From positions 1 through 31,209 of the forward strand of contig CAYSPJ010000056.1 in NCBI GenBank assembly GCA_964432875.1: a DNA stretch of 31,209 nucleotides, given 5' to 3'. The DNA comes from JACJYE01 sp964432875. Lineage in GTDB: Bacteria > Bacteroidota > Bacteroidia > Chitinophagales > Saprospiraceae. Positions 7,655 to 14,194 of this stretch are shown here, in pieces. The stretch's first letter is position 1, and every line of letters begins with the position of its first letter. Below the pieces are notes generated by a model that worked only from the letters and a program-made list of their open reading frames with translations, had not been told where the DNA came from and made no database searches. A program made the position numbers and the translations under genes.

Positions 7655-8506
7655 ATGAAAAAACAGTTCTTTTGGTTGGCCTTGCCCACCTTTATTTTTT
7701 TCTCCTGTGGCGACAGCGACGTTGACCTTGCCGCGCCTTCGATGACGATCATGAGCCTTAGCCCGCAGCCGAGCGCTGGTGATATATGTGGCACGGTAGA
7801 AGATACGGTATTCCACCTGAAAGGAGGGGAGGAGCTGCAGTTTGAAGCCTTATTTCGGGATGACTTGGCTTTATCACAATACAAAATCGATATTCACAAC
7901 AACTTTGACTGCCACGGGCATGGAGGGGGCGCCCCGGCAGTTTCTATACCAGGCATAGCCAACCAGACGACGGATTGGGTTGAATTGCAGATTGGGGACC
8001 TAACAGGCAAAGAACAGCTCGTGAGCCGTAAGCTCCGGGTGCCAGAAAACGTGACGGCAGGTGCGTACCATTTCCAAATACAGGTGATTGATGAGGCGGG
8101 TAACGATAATCCCTTCGCCAATTTTTATAGTTTGAAGGTGTTGAACGCCCGTGATACCATAGCGCCGCAAATTGCCGCAACCCAACCAGCACAAAGTTCT
8201 TTTGCCGTGGCCAAGGGCAACACGATCCGCTTCGAGGGGGAAGTGGCCGACAATTACTCCCTCAGCGAAGGGGGCAATGGGGTGCTCTTTCTGACTTATA
8301 CCGATCTCAGCTCGGGCAATACCTTCATCGCTTCCGGCATGGTTTTCGCCTTTGACAACACGGTAGAAAAAAGCCATGCCTTTGGGTTTGACTTTCTGGT
8401 GCCGCTTACCTTAAAGACCGGTGCCTTCCGCTTCTCGCTACGGGCACACGATGGGGTACGCAATGTGAGTGATGCCGTACACTTTGAAGTTCAGGTCACG
8501 AATTGA
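7655..8506 (+). CDS. DUF4625-like lipoprotein with a His-rich motif
   Basis: The predicted protein has 283 residues. A lipoprotein signal ends at Cys18 (MKKQFFWLALPTFIFFSC, then GDSD). Two beta-sandwich-like halves follow. The first contains GGEELQFEALFRDD, then LSQYKIDIHNNFDCHGHGGG with His81, His87 and His89, a plausible metal-binding cluster. The second repeats a similar pattern (GNTIRFEGEVADNYSLSEG). I believe this is the DUF4625 family, which in Bacteroidota often neighbours TonB receptors. I chose the ATG at 7655 because it starts the lipoprotein signal; the upstream in-frame ATG at 7559 would put the operator inside the coding region. Its 3' end overlaps the convergent dapA by 11 bp. 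Confidence 0.8.
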   Translation: MKKQFFWLALPTFIFFSCGDSDVDLAAPSMTIMSLSPQPSAGDICGTVEDTVFHLKGGEELQFEALFRDDLALSQYKIDIHNNFDCHGHGGGAPAVSIPGIANQTTDWVELQIGDLTGKEQLVSRKLRVPENVTAGAYHFQIQVIDEAGNDNPFANFYSLKVLNARDTIAPQIAATQPAQSSFAVAKGNTIRFEGEVADNYSLSEGGNGVLFLTYTDLSSGNTFIASGMVFAFDNTVEKSHAFGFDFLVPLTLKTGAFRFSLRAHDGVRNVSDAVHFEVQVTN

Positions 8507-9395
8507 GCGCCGTGAGTTTAGCCAACTCTTTTTCCAAGCTTTGGAAATGCCCTGCTTGCATGGGGGTAAGCGGGATGCGCAAATCCTGGCGGCACAGCCC
8601 GAGCAAAGCCAAGGCGCCTTTGATGCCAGCTGGATTGCCGTCGATATAGAGCCAGGGATGGATGTCCAGCAATAGTTCGTTGAGCCGGCGTGCTTGGGCG
8701 TAGTCGCCTTGCATCGCGGCGCGCACCATGCCCGAGAACTGCTGGGGCAAGGCGTTGGCGATGACCGAAATAGCCCCGCTAGCGCCACAGCTCAGCAGCG
8801 GGAGGGTAAGCAGGTCGTCGCCCGACCAGAGCTGGAAGTGTTCCGGCTTGCCCTTAAGGATTTGCATGGCCTGCTCCAGGTTGCCGGAAGCCTCTTTGAC
8901 GGCAATAAATTTTTCGCTGGCATGGGCCAGGCGCAGGGTGGTTGCCGCCGCCACGTTGGAGCCGGTGCGGCTGGGCACGTTGTAGATGATGATGGGCAGC
9001 GGAGAAGCCTCGGCCAGCGCCAGATAATGCTGATAGATGCCTTCCTGCGAAGGCTTGCTATAGGCGGGGCTGCTGGACATGATAGCGCTGATGCCCTCGA
9101 AATTATAGGTGCGCACGGCAGCCAGCAGCCTTTCCGTATAATTGCTGCCGAAGAAACCAGCCACGATGGGCAACCGGCCATTGACCGTTTGGATGGTAAA
9201 GTCCAACACTTCCCGGCATTCCTGGCTGCTCAGGGTGATAGCCTCGCCGGTAGTGCCCAGAGAAACAATAAAATCCACACCACCGGAGATGGTATGCTCG
9301 ATAATCCGCTCCAAGGCGGCATAATCAATTCCTTTGTGCTGATCAAAAGGTGTTACCAGGGCTACCCCGGTACCATTAAACATGGGCTGGTTCAT
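8496..9395 (-). CDS. dapA: 4-hydroxy-tetrahydrodipicolinate synthase
   Basis: This enzyme condenses pyruvate with aspartate semialdehyde, the first committed step of lysine and diaminopimelate synthesis in the cytoplasm. With the ATG at 9395 it has 299 residues, close to the usual 290-300. Family marks are GTGVALVTPF at the N-terminus, GTTGE (47-51), the catalytic Tyr in IIYNVPSRTG (Tyr138, with Arg143), and the Schiff-base Lys in FIAVKEASGN (Lys167). The start is ambiguous: 9383 gives 295 residues, and 9416 is also in frame. Any of these overlaps the end of the upstream gene, indicating co-transcription with it and with accA. Confidence 0.95.
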   Translation of the reverse strand: MNQPMFNGTGVALVTPFDQHKGIDYAALERIIEHTISGGVDFIVSLGTTGEAITLSSQECREVLDFTIQTVNGRLPIVAGFFGSNYTERLLAAVRTYNFEGISAIMSSSPAYSKPSQEGIYQHYLALAEASPLPIIIYNVPSRTGSNVAAATTLRLAHASEKFIAVKEASGNLEQAMQILKGKPEHFQLWSGDDLLTLPLLSCGASGAISVIANALPQQFSGMVRAAMQGDYAQARRLNELLLDIHPWLYIDGNPAGIKGALALLGLCRQDLRIPLTPMQAGHFQSLEKELAKLTALNS

Positions 9396-9933
9396 GCAAG
9401 ACGTTGGTTTTTCCAAGCAGGGATTCCATCTGCTCGATAAACTTGCTCAGCCCAGCTTTTGCGGGCTGTTCGATCATCAGGTCATAGCAGTAGGTATGCT
9501 CGGTGGAAGGCCCTACCCTTAGTTTGGCCTTTGACAGGGCTGCGATATACTCGGAATGGATTTTCGATACCGGGTCAATATTCAACAGGAGATCAAACTC
9601 CTGGCGGATGAATGCTTGTACTTCTCCGGTTTTAGGGCGCAGCGCCCAGTCCATCTGCTTGTAGTTGAAGGATTTGAACGGGAAGTTTTCCGCCTCGACC
9701 ACATCGTCGAAGTACCCCAGTAAAGTGAGGCGCTTGCCGCGCTTGCGCAGTTGCTCTGCATAGCGCTGGACCGTTTCGCGGGCATCTGTCTGCGAGGCAT
9801 CGAACAAGATGCCGATAGTATTGGCGCTTTGGAGGTTAATCTTTTCCCGCCCTTTGGGTCGGGCAAGGGTACGGAGTTCCTGTTTGAGGCTACGGTAGTG
9901 CGCAAACTCCCGGATATTTTGTAGTATTCTCAT
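9376..9933 (-). CDS. Conserved Bacteroidota hypothetical protein (DUF6913-like)
   Basis: The predicted protein has 185 residues with no signal peptide or membrane segment. The region from about residue 38 (TIGILFDASQTDARETVQRYAEQLRKRGKRLTLLGYFDD) looks like an alpha/beta fold. It is followed by WALRPKTGEVQAFIRQEFDLLLNIDP and a C-terminal helix. I believe it belongs to DUF6913, a Bacteroidota family without a known function. The ATG at 9933 lies three bases after the accA stop codon, and its end overlaps the dapA start by 20 bp, so the three genes form one operon. Confidence 0.75.
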   Translation of the reverse strand: MRILQNIREFAHYRSLKQELRTLARPKGREKINLQSANTIGILFDASQTDARETVQRYAEQLRKRGKRLTLLGYFDDVVEAENFPFKSFNYKQMDWALRPKTGEVQAFIRQEFDLLLNIDPVSKIHSEYIAALSKAKLRVGPSTEHTYCYDLMIEQPAKAGLSKFIEQMESLLGKTNVLHEPAHV

Positions 9934-9936
9934 GGT

Positions 9937-10920
9937 TTATTTGATTTTTTTCCCTCCTTTCGAAGAGGAAGTCGAATCAAAAACGCCCATGTTAGCATAC
10001 TTATTGATGCGCGCCTCGATTCTTTCTTCAGGCGTCATGTCCTGCACTTCGCTGATTGCTTTTTTGATTTGGCGTTTAAGCAGTTTGGCCATTTCATCGG
10101 GGGCTGAATGTGCCCCCCCCATGGGCTCGCGGATGATGCCGTCAATCAGGCCGAATTCGTACATGTGGTCGGCGGTGAGTTTGAGGGCTTCGGCGGCTTG
10201 TTCCTTGTAATCCCAGCTATGCCAAAGGATAGAAGAGCAAGATTCGGGGGAGATGACCGAATACCAGGTGTATTCCAGCATGTAAACGCGGTCGCCCAGC
10301 CCGATGCCGATCGCCCCGCCAGAGGCGCCTTCGCCAATGACGACGCTGACGATGGGCACGCGTAATTGTGCCATCTCGAAGAGGTTGCGGGCGATAGCTT
10401 CGGCCTGGCCATGCTCTTCTGCTTCCAGTCCAGGGTTGGCACCTGGCGTATCAATGAGCGTGACGACGGGGAAGCCGAAGCGCTCGGCCATTTTCATCAG
10501 GCGCAGCGCTTTGCGATAGCCCTCGGGATTGGCCATGCCAAAGTTGCGGTACTGCCGCATCTTGGTGTTGACCCCCTTCTGATGCCCGATAATCATCACC
10601 GTCTGCCCATCGAGCGAACCCAGGCCACCAACGATCGCCTTGTCGTCCCGCATACAACGGTCCCCGTGCAGCTCTTTAAATTTTCGGCACATCTCACCTA
10701 TGTAGTATAGGCTATAGGGGCGCTCCGGGTGGCGCGAAAGCTGTACCTTCTGCCAGCCCGTGAGATTGCTGTAAATCTCCTTGCGCTTATTCTTAATCTT
10801 GTTCTCCAACTCTTTGGCCATCTCCGTCACATCCAAATCGCCCTCTTGCCCAACTTGCTGGATTTTTTCGAGTTGTTCGTATAAACTTTCAAGGGGTTGC
10901 TCAAAGTCCAGGAAAACCAT
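9937..10920 (-). CDS. accA: Acetyl-CoA carboxylase carboxyltransferase subunit alpha
   Basis: AccA, with AccD, transfers the carboxyl group from carboxybiotin to acetyl-CoA to make malonyl-CoA for fatty acid synthesis. The predicted protein has 327 residues (family about 320). It opens with the usual helical N-terminus (MVFLDFEQPLESLYEQLEKI), followed by LSRHPERPYSLYYI. The crotonase-fold core contains DKAIVGGLGSLDGQTVMIIG, LIDTPGANPGLEAEEHGQAE and VVIGEGASGGAIGIGLGD. I chose the ATG at 10920; the longer in-frame extension crosses the promoter and is unlike the family. It heads the operon with the hypothetical gene and dapA. Confidence 0.95.
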   Translation of the reverse strand: MVFLDFEQPLESLYEQLEKIQQVGQEGDLDVTEMAKELENKIKNKRKEIYSNLTGWQKVQLSRHPERPYSLYYIGEMCRKFKELHGDRCMRDDKAIVGGLGSLDGQTVMIIGHQKGVNTKMRQYRNFGMANPEGYRKALRLMKMAERFGFPVVTLIDTPGANPGLEAEEHGQAEAIARNLFEMAQLRVPIVSVVIGEGASGGAIGIGLGDRVYMLEYTWYSVISPESCSSILWHSWDYKEQAAEALKLTADHMYEFGLIDGIIREPMGGAHSAPDEMAKLLKRQIKKAISEVQDMTPEERIEARINKYANMGVFDSTSSSKGGKKIK

Positions 10921-10969
10921 AGCGTAATTTTTTTTGCGAATTTGAACCCTTCTCACTTTTTCCGACTTG

Positions 10970-10977
10970 CAAAAGTA
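10970..10977 (-). promoter_or_regulatory. -7 promoter element for the accA operon
   Basis: The minus strand reads TACTTTTG, matching TAnnTTTG, 49 bp before the accA ATG. This predicts a leader of about 40 nt. No well-spaced -33 TTTG is seen. Confidence 0.5.
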
Positions 10978-11037
10978 GCAATAACCAGCCAGTCGCCCCC
11001 CTTCAAAAAGTTTTTTTAATTTTTTTTCGCCTAAGTC

Positions 11038-11068
11038 TTGCCTCGTATCAGAAGATGCCATATCTTTG
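11038..11068 (+). promoter_or_regulatory. Promoter for tRNA-Asp
   Basis: TTG at 11038-11040 and TATCTTTG at 11061-11068 are separated by 20 bp, which fits the Bacteroidota consensus (TTTG, about 19-21 bp, TAnnTTTG). Predicted transcription begins about 40 nt before the tRNA. Confidence 0.65.
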
Positions 11069-11116
11069 CACTCGCTAAAAGAAAAAGCTTGAAACGCAAG
11101 CTTAATCTCCAAGCTT

Positions 11117-11190
11117 GGTCCGGTAGTTCAGTTGGTTAGAATACCTGCCTGTCACGCAGGGGGTCGCGGGTTCGAGTCCCGTCCGGACCG
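11117..11190 (+). tRNA. tRNA-Asp (anticodon GTC)
   Basis: The gene spans 74 nt and folds as a standard cloverleaf. The acceptor stem GGTCCGG (11117-11123) pairs with CCGGACC (11183-11189), followed by discriminator G11190. The anticodon stem CCTGC/GCAGG encloses loop CTGTCAC with anticodon GTC at 11151-11153. The T-arm carries TTCGAGT. CCA is not encoded. The last 16 nt are repeated twice downstream, and a terminator-like hairpin starts at the next base. Confidence 0.97.
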
Positions 11191-11234
11191 CAAATAAAAA
11201 GAGCCTCGGCAAACGCCGGGGCTCTTTTCATTTG
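11191..11234 (+). terminator. Hairpin A of repeat unit 1
   Basis: Twenty-nucleotide arms (11191-11210 and 11215-11234) enclose loop AAAC, with one A-C mismatch (A11196/C11229) and one T-G wobble. The stem starts at the base after tRNA-Asp. The descending arm has only four consecutive Ts, so termination may be partial, allowing read-through into the repeats. Confidence 0.6.
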
Positions 11235-11329
11235 TATCCCGGACGGGACGAGAAGTTTATCCCGTCCTAGAAAATCTTGGGCGCGCAGCGGCCTTAGATT
11301 TTCTCAGACGGGAAGTCCCGTCCGGACCG

Positions 11330-11373
11330 CAAATGAAAAGAGCCTCGGCAAACGCCGGGGCTCTTTTCATTTG
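11330..11373 (+). terminator. Hairpin A of repeat unit 2
   Basis: The same hairpin with G11335 restoring pairing to C11368 gives a 20-bp stem (11330-11349 and 11354-11373) with a single T-G wobble and loop AAAC. The T-run is again short. Confidence 0.6.
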
Positions 11374-11468
11374 TATCCCGGACGGGACGAGAAGTTTATC
11401 CCGTCCTAGAAAATCTTGGGCGCGCAGCGGCCTTAGATTTTCTCAGACGGGAAGCCCCGTCCGGACCG

Positions 11469-11512
11469 CAAATAAAAAAAGCCTCGGCAAACGCCGGGGC
11501 TTTTTTTATTTA
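11469..11512. terminator. Bidirectional terminator shared by tRNA-Asp repeats and gyrB
   Basis: Arms at 11469-11488 and 11493-11512 pair over 19 positions around loop AAAC. The stem is flanked by an A7 run on the left and a T7 run on the right, making it a strong intrinsic terminator in both directions. It lies downstream of the tRNA on the plus strand and about 130 bp past the gyrB stop on the minus strand. Two stem pairs differ from the upstream copies in a compensating way. Confidence 0.8.
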
Positions 11513-11643
11513 GTGCCGAGATGGGGGGCGGCATTTTATCACATTATAATCATGCCGTGCCTTTTTATTTGGCAGTTAGAAGCTTGATGTTTAAGCCACA
11601 CCGCAATGGATAGCGACAGTTTTCATCCTTCCCCAAGCCTCCC

Positions 11644-13620
11644 TTACACATCCACATTAGCATACTTAGCATTAGCCTCGATGAAGGCGCGGCGGGGCGG
11701 CACATCGTCACCCATGAGCATGGAAAAGATGCGGTCAGCTTCGCGGGCGTCATCGATGGAGACTTGCTGGAGGATGCGGGTGGCGGGGTCCATGGTTGTT
11801 TCCCAGAGTTGTTCGGCGTTCATTTCGCCGAGGCCCTTGTAGCGCTGAATCTTCACCGAATCATCATTCTCTTTGGTGGCATAGGCGGCGATGGCCTCGC
11901 GGCGCTCCTCCTCGTTCCAGCAATAGCGGAACTGCTTGCCTTTTTTGACCAGGTAGAGCGGTGGCTGGGCGATATAGACGTGGCCTTGCTCAACTAGCGG
12001 CCGCATGTAGCGGAAGAGGAAAGTGAGGATGAGGGTGACGATATGGCTGCCGTCCACGTCGGCATCGCACATGATGACGATTTTGTGGTAGCGCAGCTTT
12101 TGAATATTGAGAATGCGCTCGCCATCCTCGTTTTCTTCAATGGTTACGCCCAGGGCGGTAAAGATATTTTTGATTTCTTCGTTCTCGTAAATCTTGTGCT
12201 CCATGGCCTTTTCCACATTGAGGATTTTACCCCTCAGGGGGAGGATGGCCTGGAAGGCGCGGTCGCGGCCCTGCTTGGCCGTGCCGCCGGCAGAATCGCC
12301 CTCTACGAGGAAAAGCTCAGATTCGTCGGGGCTGCGAGAGGAGCAGTCGGCCAGTTTGCCAGGCAAGCCGCTGCCGGTGAGCACGTTCTTGCGCTGCACC
12401 AATTCGCGCGCCTTGCGGGCGGCATGGCGGGCCGTAGCTGCCAGGATCACCTTATCGATGATTTTTCTGGCCGCGCGGGGGTTTTCCTCCAGGTAATGCC
12501 CCAGGGCTTCGCCTACACAACGAGATACGATGCCCGTGACCTCAGAGTTGCCCAGCTCTCCCTTCGTCTGGCCTTTGAACTGCGGCTCCGGCACTTTCAC
12601 CGAAATAATCGCGGTGAGGCCTTCCCGGAAGTCCTCGCCAGAGATGGCAAATTTCAGTTTTTTGAACATGCCGTTGTCGTCGCCGTATTGCTTAAACACC
12701 CGGTTGACCGCCCGGCGGAAGCCGTTGACGTGAGTACCCCCATCGCGGGTATTGATGTTGTTGACGTAGGCATAGATTACCTCGGAATAAGAGGTATTGT
12801 ATTGCAAAGCGACTTCCACCTCCACATTCTCTTCCTTGCCGATGACGTGGATGGGGGTATCAATGAGCTTTGGGCGAGCCTGGTCGATATATTCCACAAA
12901 CTCTTTCAACCCACCTTCGGAATAGAATTCTTCGGATTTAAAGGAGCCGTCTTCTTCGGTCTCGCGCTCGTCGATCAGCTTCAGGTTTAAGCCTTTGTTG
13001 AGGAAAGCCAACTCGCGCATACGAGTAGACATGACGTCATATTTGAAATCCGTCGTTTCGAAGATATCGGCATCTGGCTTAAAGGTGATATAGGTCCCTC
13101 TCAGGTCAGATTCGCCAGTTGTTTTGACGTCGTAAAGCGGCTTACCCCGCTCGTATTCCTGCATGTATGATTTGCCGTCGCGGTGTACCTCCGCAGTGAG
13201 GTGTACCGAAAGGGCGTTGACGCAGGAGACGCCCACGCCGTGCAAGCCCCCGGATACTTTGTAGGTATCTTTATCGAACTTACCCCCCGCGTGCAGTACC
13301 GTCATGACCACTTCCAAGGCTGATTTTTTCAGCTTTTTGTGCATGTCGGTGGGGATACCCCGGCCATTATCCTTTACGGTAAGGGTGCCGTCAATATGGA
13401 CGATGACCTCGATATGGGTACAATAGCCGGCCATGTGTTCATCGATGGAGTTGTCGATTACCTCCCACACCAAGTGGTGCAAGCCTTTGGTATCGGTACT
13501 GCCGATGTACATGCCCGGGCGTTTGCGCACTGCTTCCAGCCCTTCCAGTGCTTGAATATTACTGGCGCCGTAATCGCCGGCCGGCGCTTTCCCTTCCTGT
13601 TGTTCATTCATTGTTTCCAT
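11644..13620 (-). CDS. gyrB: DNA gyrase subunit B
   Basis: GyrB is the ATPase and part of the DNA-gate of the type II topoisomerase that introduces negative supercoils. The predicted protein has 658 residues, typical for the short GyrB of Bacteroidota. GHKL ATPase marks include VIDNSIDEHMAGYC, DNGRGIP (84-90) and GGLHGVG. TOPRIM marks are LVEGDSAGG (440-446 core) and MCDADVDGSHI (519-527). The C-terminus has QRYKGLGEMNAEQLWETTMDP. GyrB is preferred over ParE from overall likeness, but paralogy cannot be excluded without gyrA/parC context. The first ATG is 13620; ATG 13611 (MNEQQEGK) is equally plausible and leaves a short leader after the promoter. Confidence 0.94.
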   Translation of the reverse strand: METMNEQQEGKAPAGDYGASNIQALEGLEAVRKRPGMYIGSTDTKGLHHLVWEVIDNSIDEHMAGYCTHIEVIVHIDGTLTVKDNGRGIPTDMHKKLKKSALEVVMTVLHAGGKFDKDTYKVSGGLHGVGVSCVNALSVHLTAEVHRDGKSYMQEYERGKPLYDVKTTGESDLRGTYITFKPDADIFETTDFKYDVMSTRMRELAFLNKGLNLKLIDERETEEDGSFKSEEFYSEGGLKEFVEYIDQARPKLIDTPIHVIGKEENVEVEVALQYNTSYSEVIYAYVNNINTRDGGTHVNGFRRAVNRVFKQYGDDNGMFKKLKFAISGEDFREGLTAIISVKVPEPQFKGQTKGELGNSEVTGIVSRCVGEALGHYLEENPRAARKIIDKVILAATARHAARKARELVQRKNVLTGSGLPGKLADCSSRSPDESELFLVEGDSAGGTAKQGRDRAFQAILPLRGKILNVEKAMEHKIYENEEIKNIFTALGVTIEENEDGERILNIQKLRYHKIVIMCDADVDGSHIVTLILTFLFRYMRPLVEQGHVYIAQPPLYLVKKGKQFRYCWNEEERREAIAAYATKENDDSVKIQRYKGLGEMNAEQLWETTMDPATRILQQVSIDDAREADRIFSMLMGDDVPPRRAFIEANAKYANVDV

Positions 13621-13624
13621 GGTG

Positions 13625-13632
13625 CAAAAGTA
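13625..13632 (-). promoter_or_regulatory. -7 promoter element for gyrB
   Basis: The minus strand reads TACTTTTG (TAnnTTTG) 4 bp before the first ATG. Use of ATG 13611 would leave a leader of about 10 nt; use of 13620 would make the mRNA essentially leaderless. Confidence 0.5.
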
Positions 13633-13704
13633 CTAAAAAATTGCTGCATTAAAACACCTAAATACACCCCAGGGTTTTGCTGGTGGTTAAGCCGGGATTT
13701 TAAC

Positions 13705-13726
13705 TAACTTTGCCGCCACAAGGAGG
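13705..13726 (+). promoter_or_regulatory. -7 element and Shine-Dalgarno sequence for tsaE
   Basis: TAACTTTG at 13705-13712 matches TAnnTTTG. AGGAGG at 13721-13726 lies 9 bp before the ATG at 13736. Strong Shine-Dalgarno sequences are uncommon in Bacteroidota, so this one is notable and fixes the start. Confidence 0.6.
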
Positions 13727-13735
13727 AAAAGTGTT

Positions 13736-14176
13736 ATGGAACCACCATTCAGCATTACCATCAACCGGCTGGAAGAAGTGCCCTTGGCCGCCGAGGCGCT
13801 GCTGGCTTATGCTGACGGGCGCCGGAAAATGGTTTTCACTGGCGAAGTAGGTGCCGGCAAGACCACGCTGATCCAGGCGGTCTGCCGCCGGCTGGGCGTG
13901 GCTGGGGAGCAAGCGGTGAGCCCTACCTTTGCCCTGATTAATGAATACGAATATGAGGGGCATGATGGTGAAAAAGGCCTGATCGCCCACATCGACCTTT
14001 ATCGGTTGAAAAGCCTGGAAGAGGCTTTGAATATCGGCATTGAAGACTATTTGTACGGGCCGGATTACTGCCTGATTGAATGGCCGGAAATCATCGGGCC
14101 ACTGCTGCCCGAGGATACGGTGCAAATAAAACTCGAGATCATCGGCGAATCCAGCCGGAAAATCCTATTTTTGTAG
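13736..14176 (+). CDS. tsaE: tRNA threonylcarbamoyladenosine synthesis ATPase TsaE
   Basis: TsaE works with TsaB and TsaD to transfer threonylcarbamoyl to A37 of ANN-decoding tRNAs. The predicted protein has 146 residues, within the family range of about 135-160. The Walker A loop is GEVGAGKTT (36-44), followed by SPTFALINEYEY, the HIDLYRL strand, and the LIEWPEIIGPLLPED segment typical of the family. The start is set by AGGAGG at 13721. It is followed 18 bp later by the alanine dehydrogenase-like gene on the same strand, an arrangement I recall as common in Bacteroidota. Confidence 0.93.
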   Translation: MEPPFSITINRLEEVPLAAEALLAYADGRRKMVFTGEVGAGKTTLIQAVCRRLGVAGEQAVSPTFALINEYEYEGHDGEKGLIAHIDLYRLKSLEEALNIGIEDYLYGPDYCLIEWPEIIGPLLPEDTVQIKLEIIGESSRKILFL

Positions 14177-14194
14177 GCTATTTACCAAAGGTTT

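Larger units (their letters stand above)
11175..11512 (+). repeat. 139-bp tandem repeats carrying the tRNA-Asp 3' end
   Basis: Units span 11175-11313, 11314-11452 and a partial third, 11453-11512. Each begins with the last 16 nt of the tRNA (AGTCCCGTCCGGACCG; the third copy has one T-to-C change). The first two units differ at only one position (A11196 versus G11335). Each full unit holds three inverted repeats: hairpin A, terminator-like; hairpin B, GGACGGGA/TCCCGTCC at 11241-11248 and 11260-11267; and hairpin C, AGAAAATCT/AGATTTTCT at 11269-11277 and 11296-11304. The architecture resembles the E. coli tyrT repeats, where tRNA-Tyr is followed by units containing its own 3' end (rtT RNA). The function here is unknown. 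Confidence 0.93.

Noticed and set aside
7531..7884. N-terminal extension of the TonB receptor
   Set aside because: The signal peptide starts at 7530, and the extension would overlap the promoter, both palindromes and the divergent gene.
10921..11112. N-terminal extension of accA
   Set aside because: AccA homologues begin near MVFLDFE; the extension overlaps the promoter element.
11175..11468. tRNA 3'-end duplications as attL/attR of an integrated element
   Set aside because: Copies are only 139 bp apart with no integrase or cargo between them, and whole units are repeated; a tandem array is the simpler reading, though an ancient integrase event cannot be excluded.
12043..12990. Plus-strand open frame of 315 codons inside gyrB
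   Set aside because: Antisense shadow of a highly conserved gene; low-complexity content without any motif.
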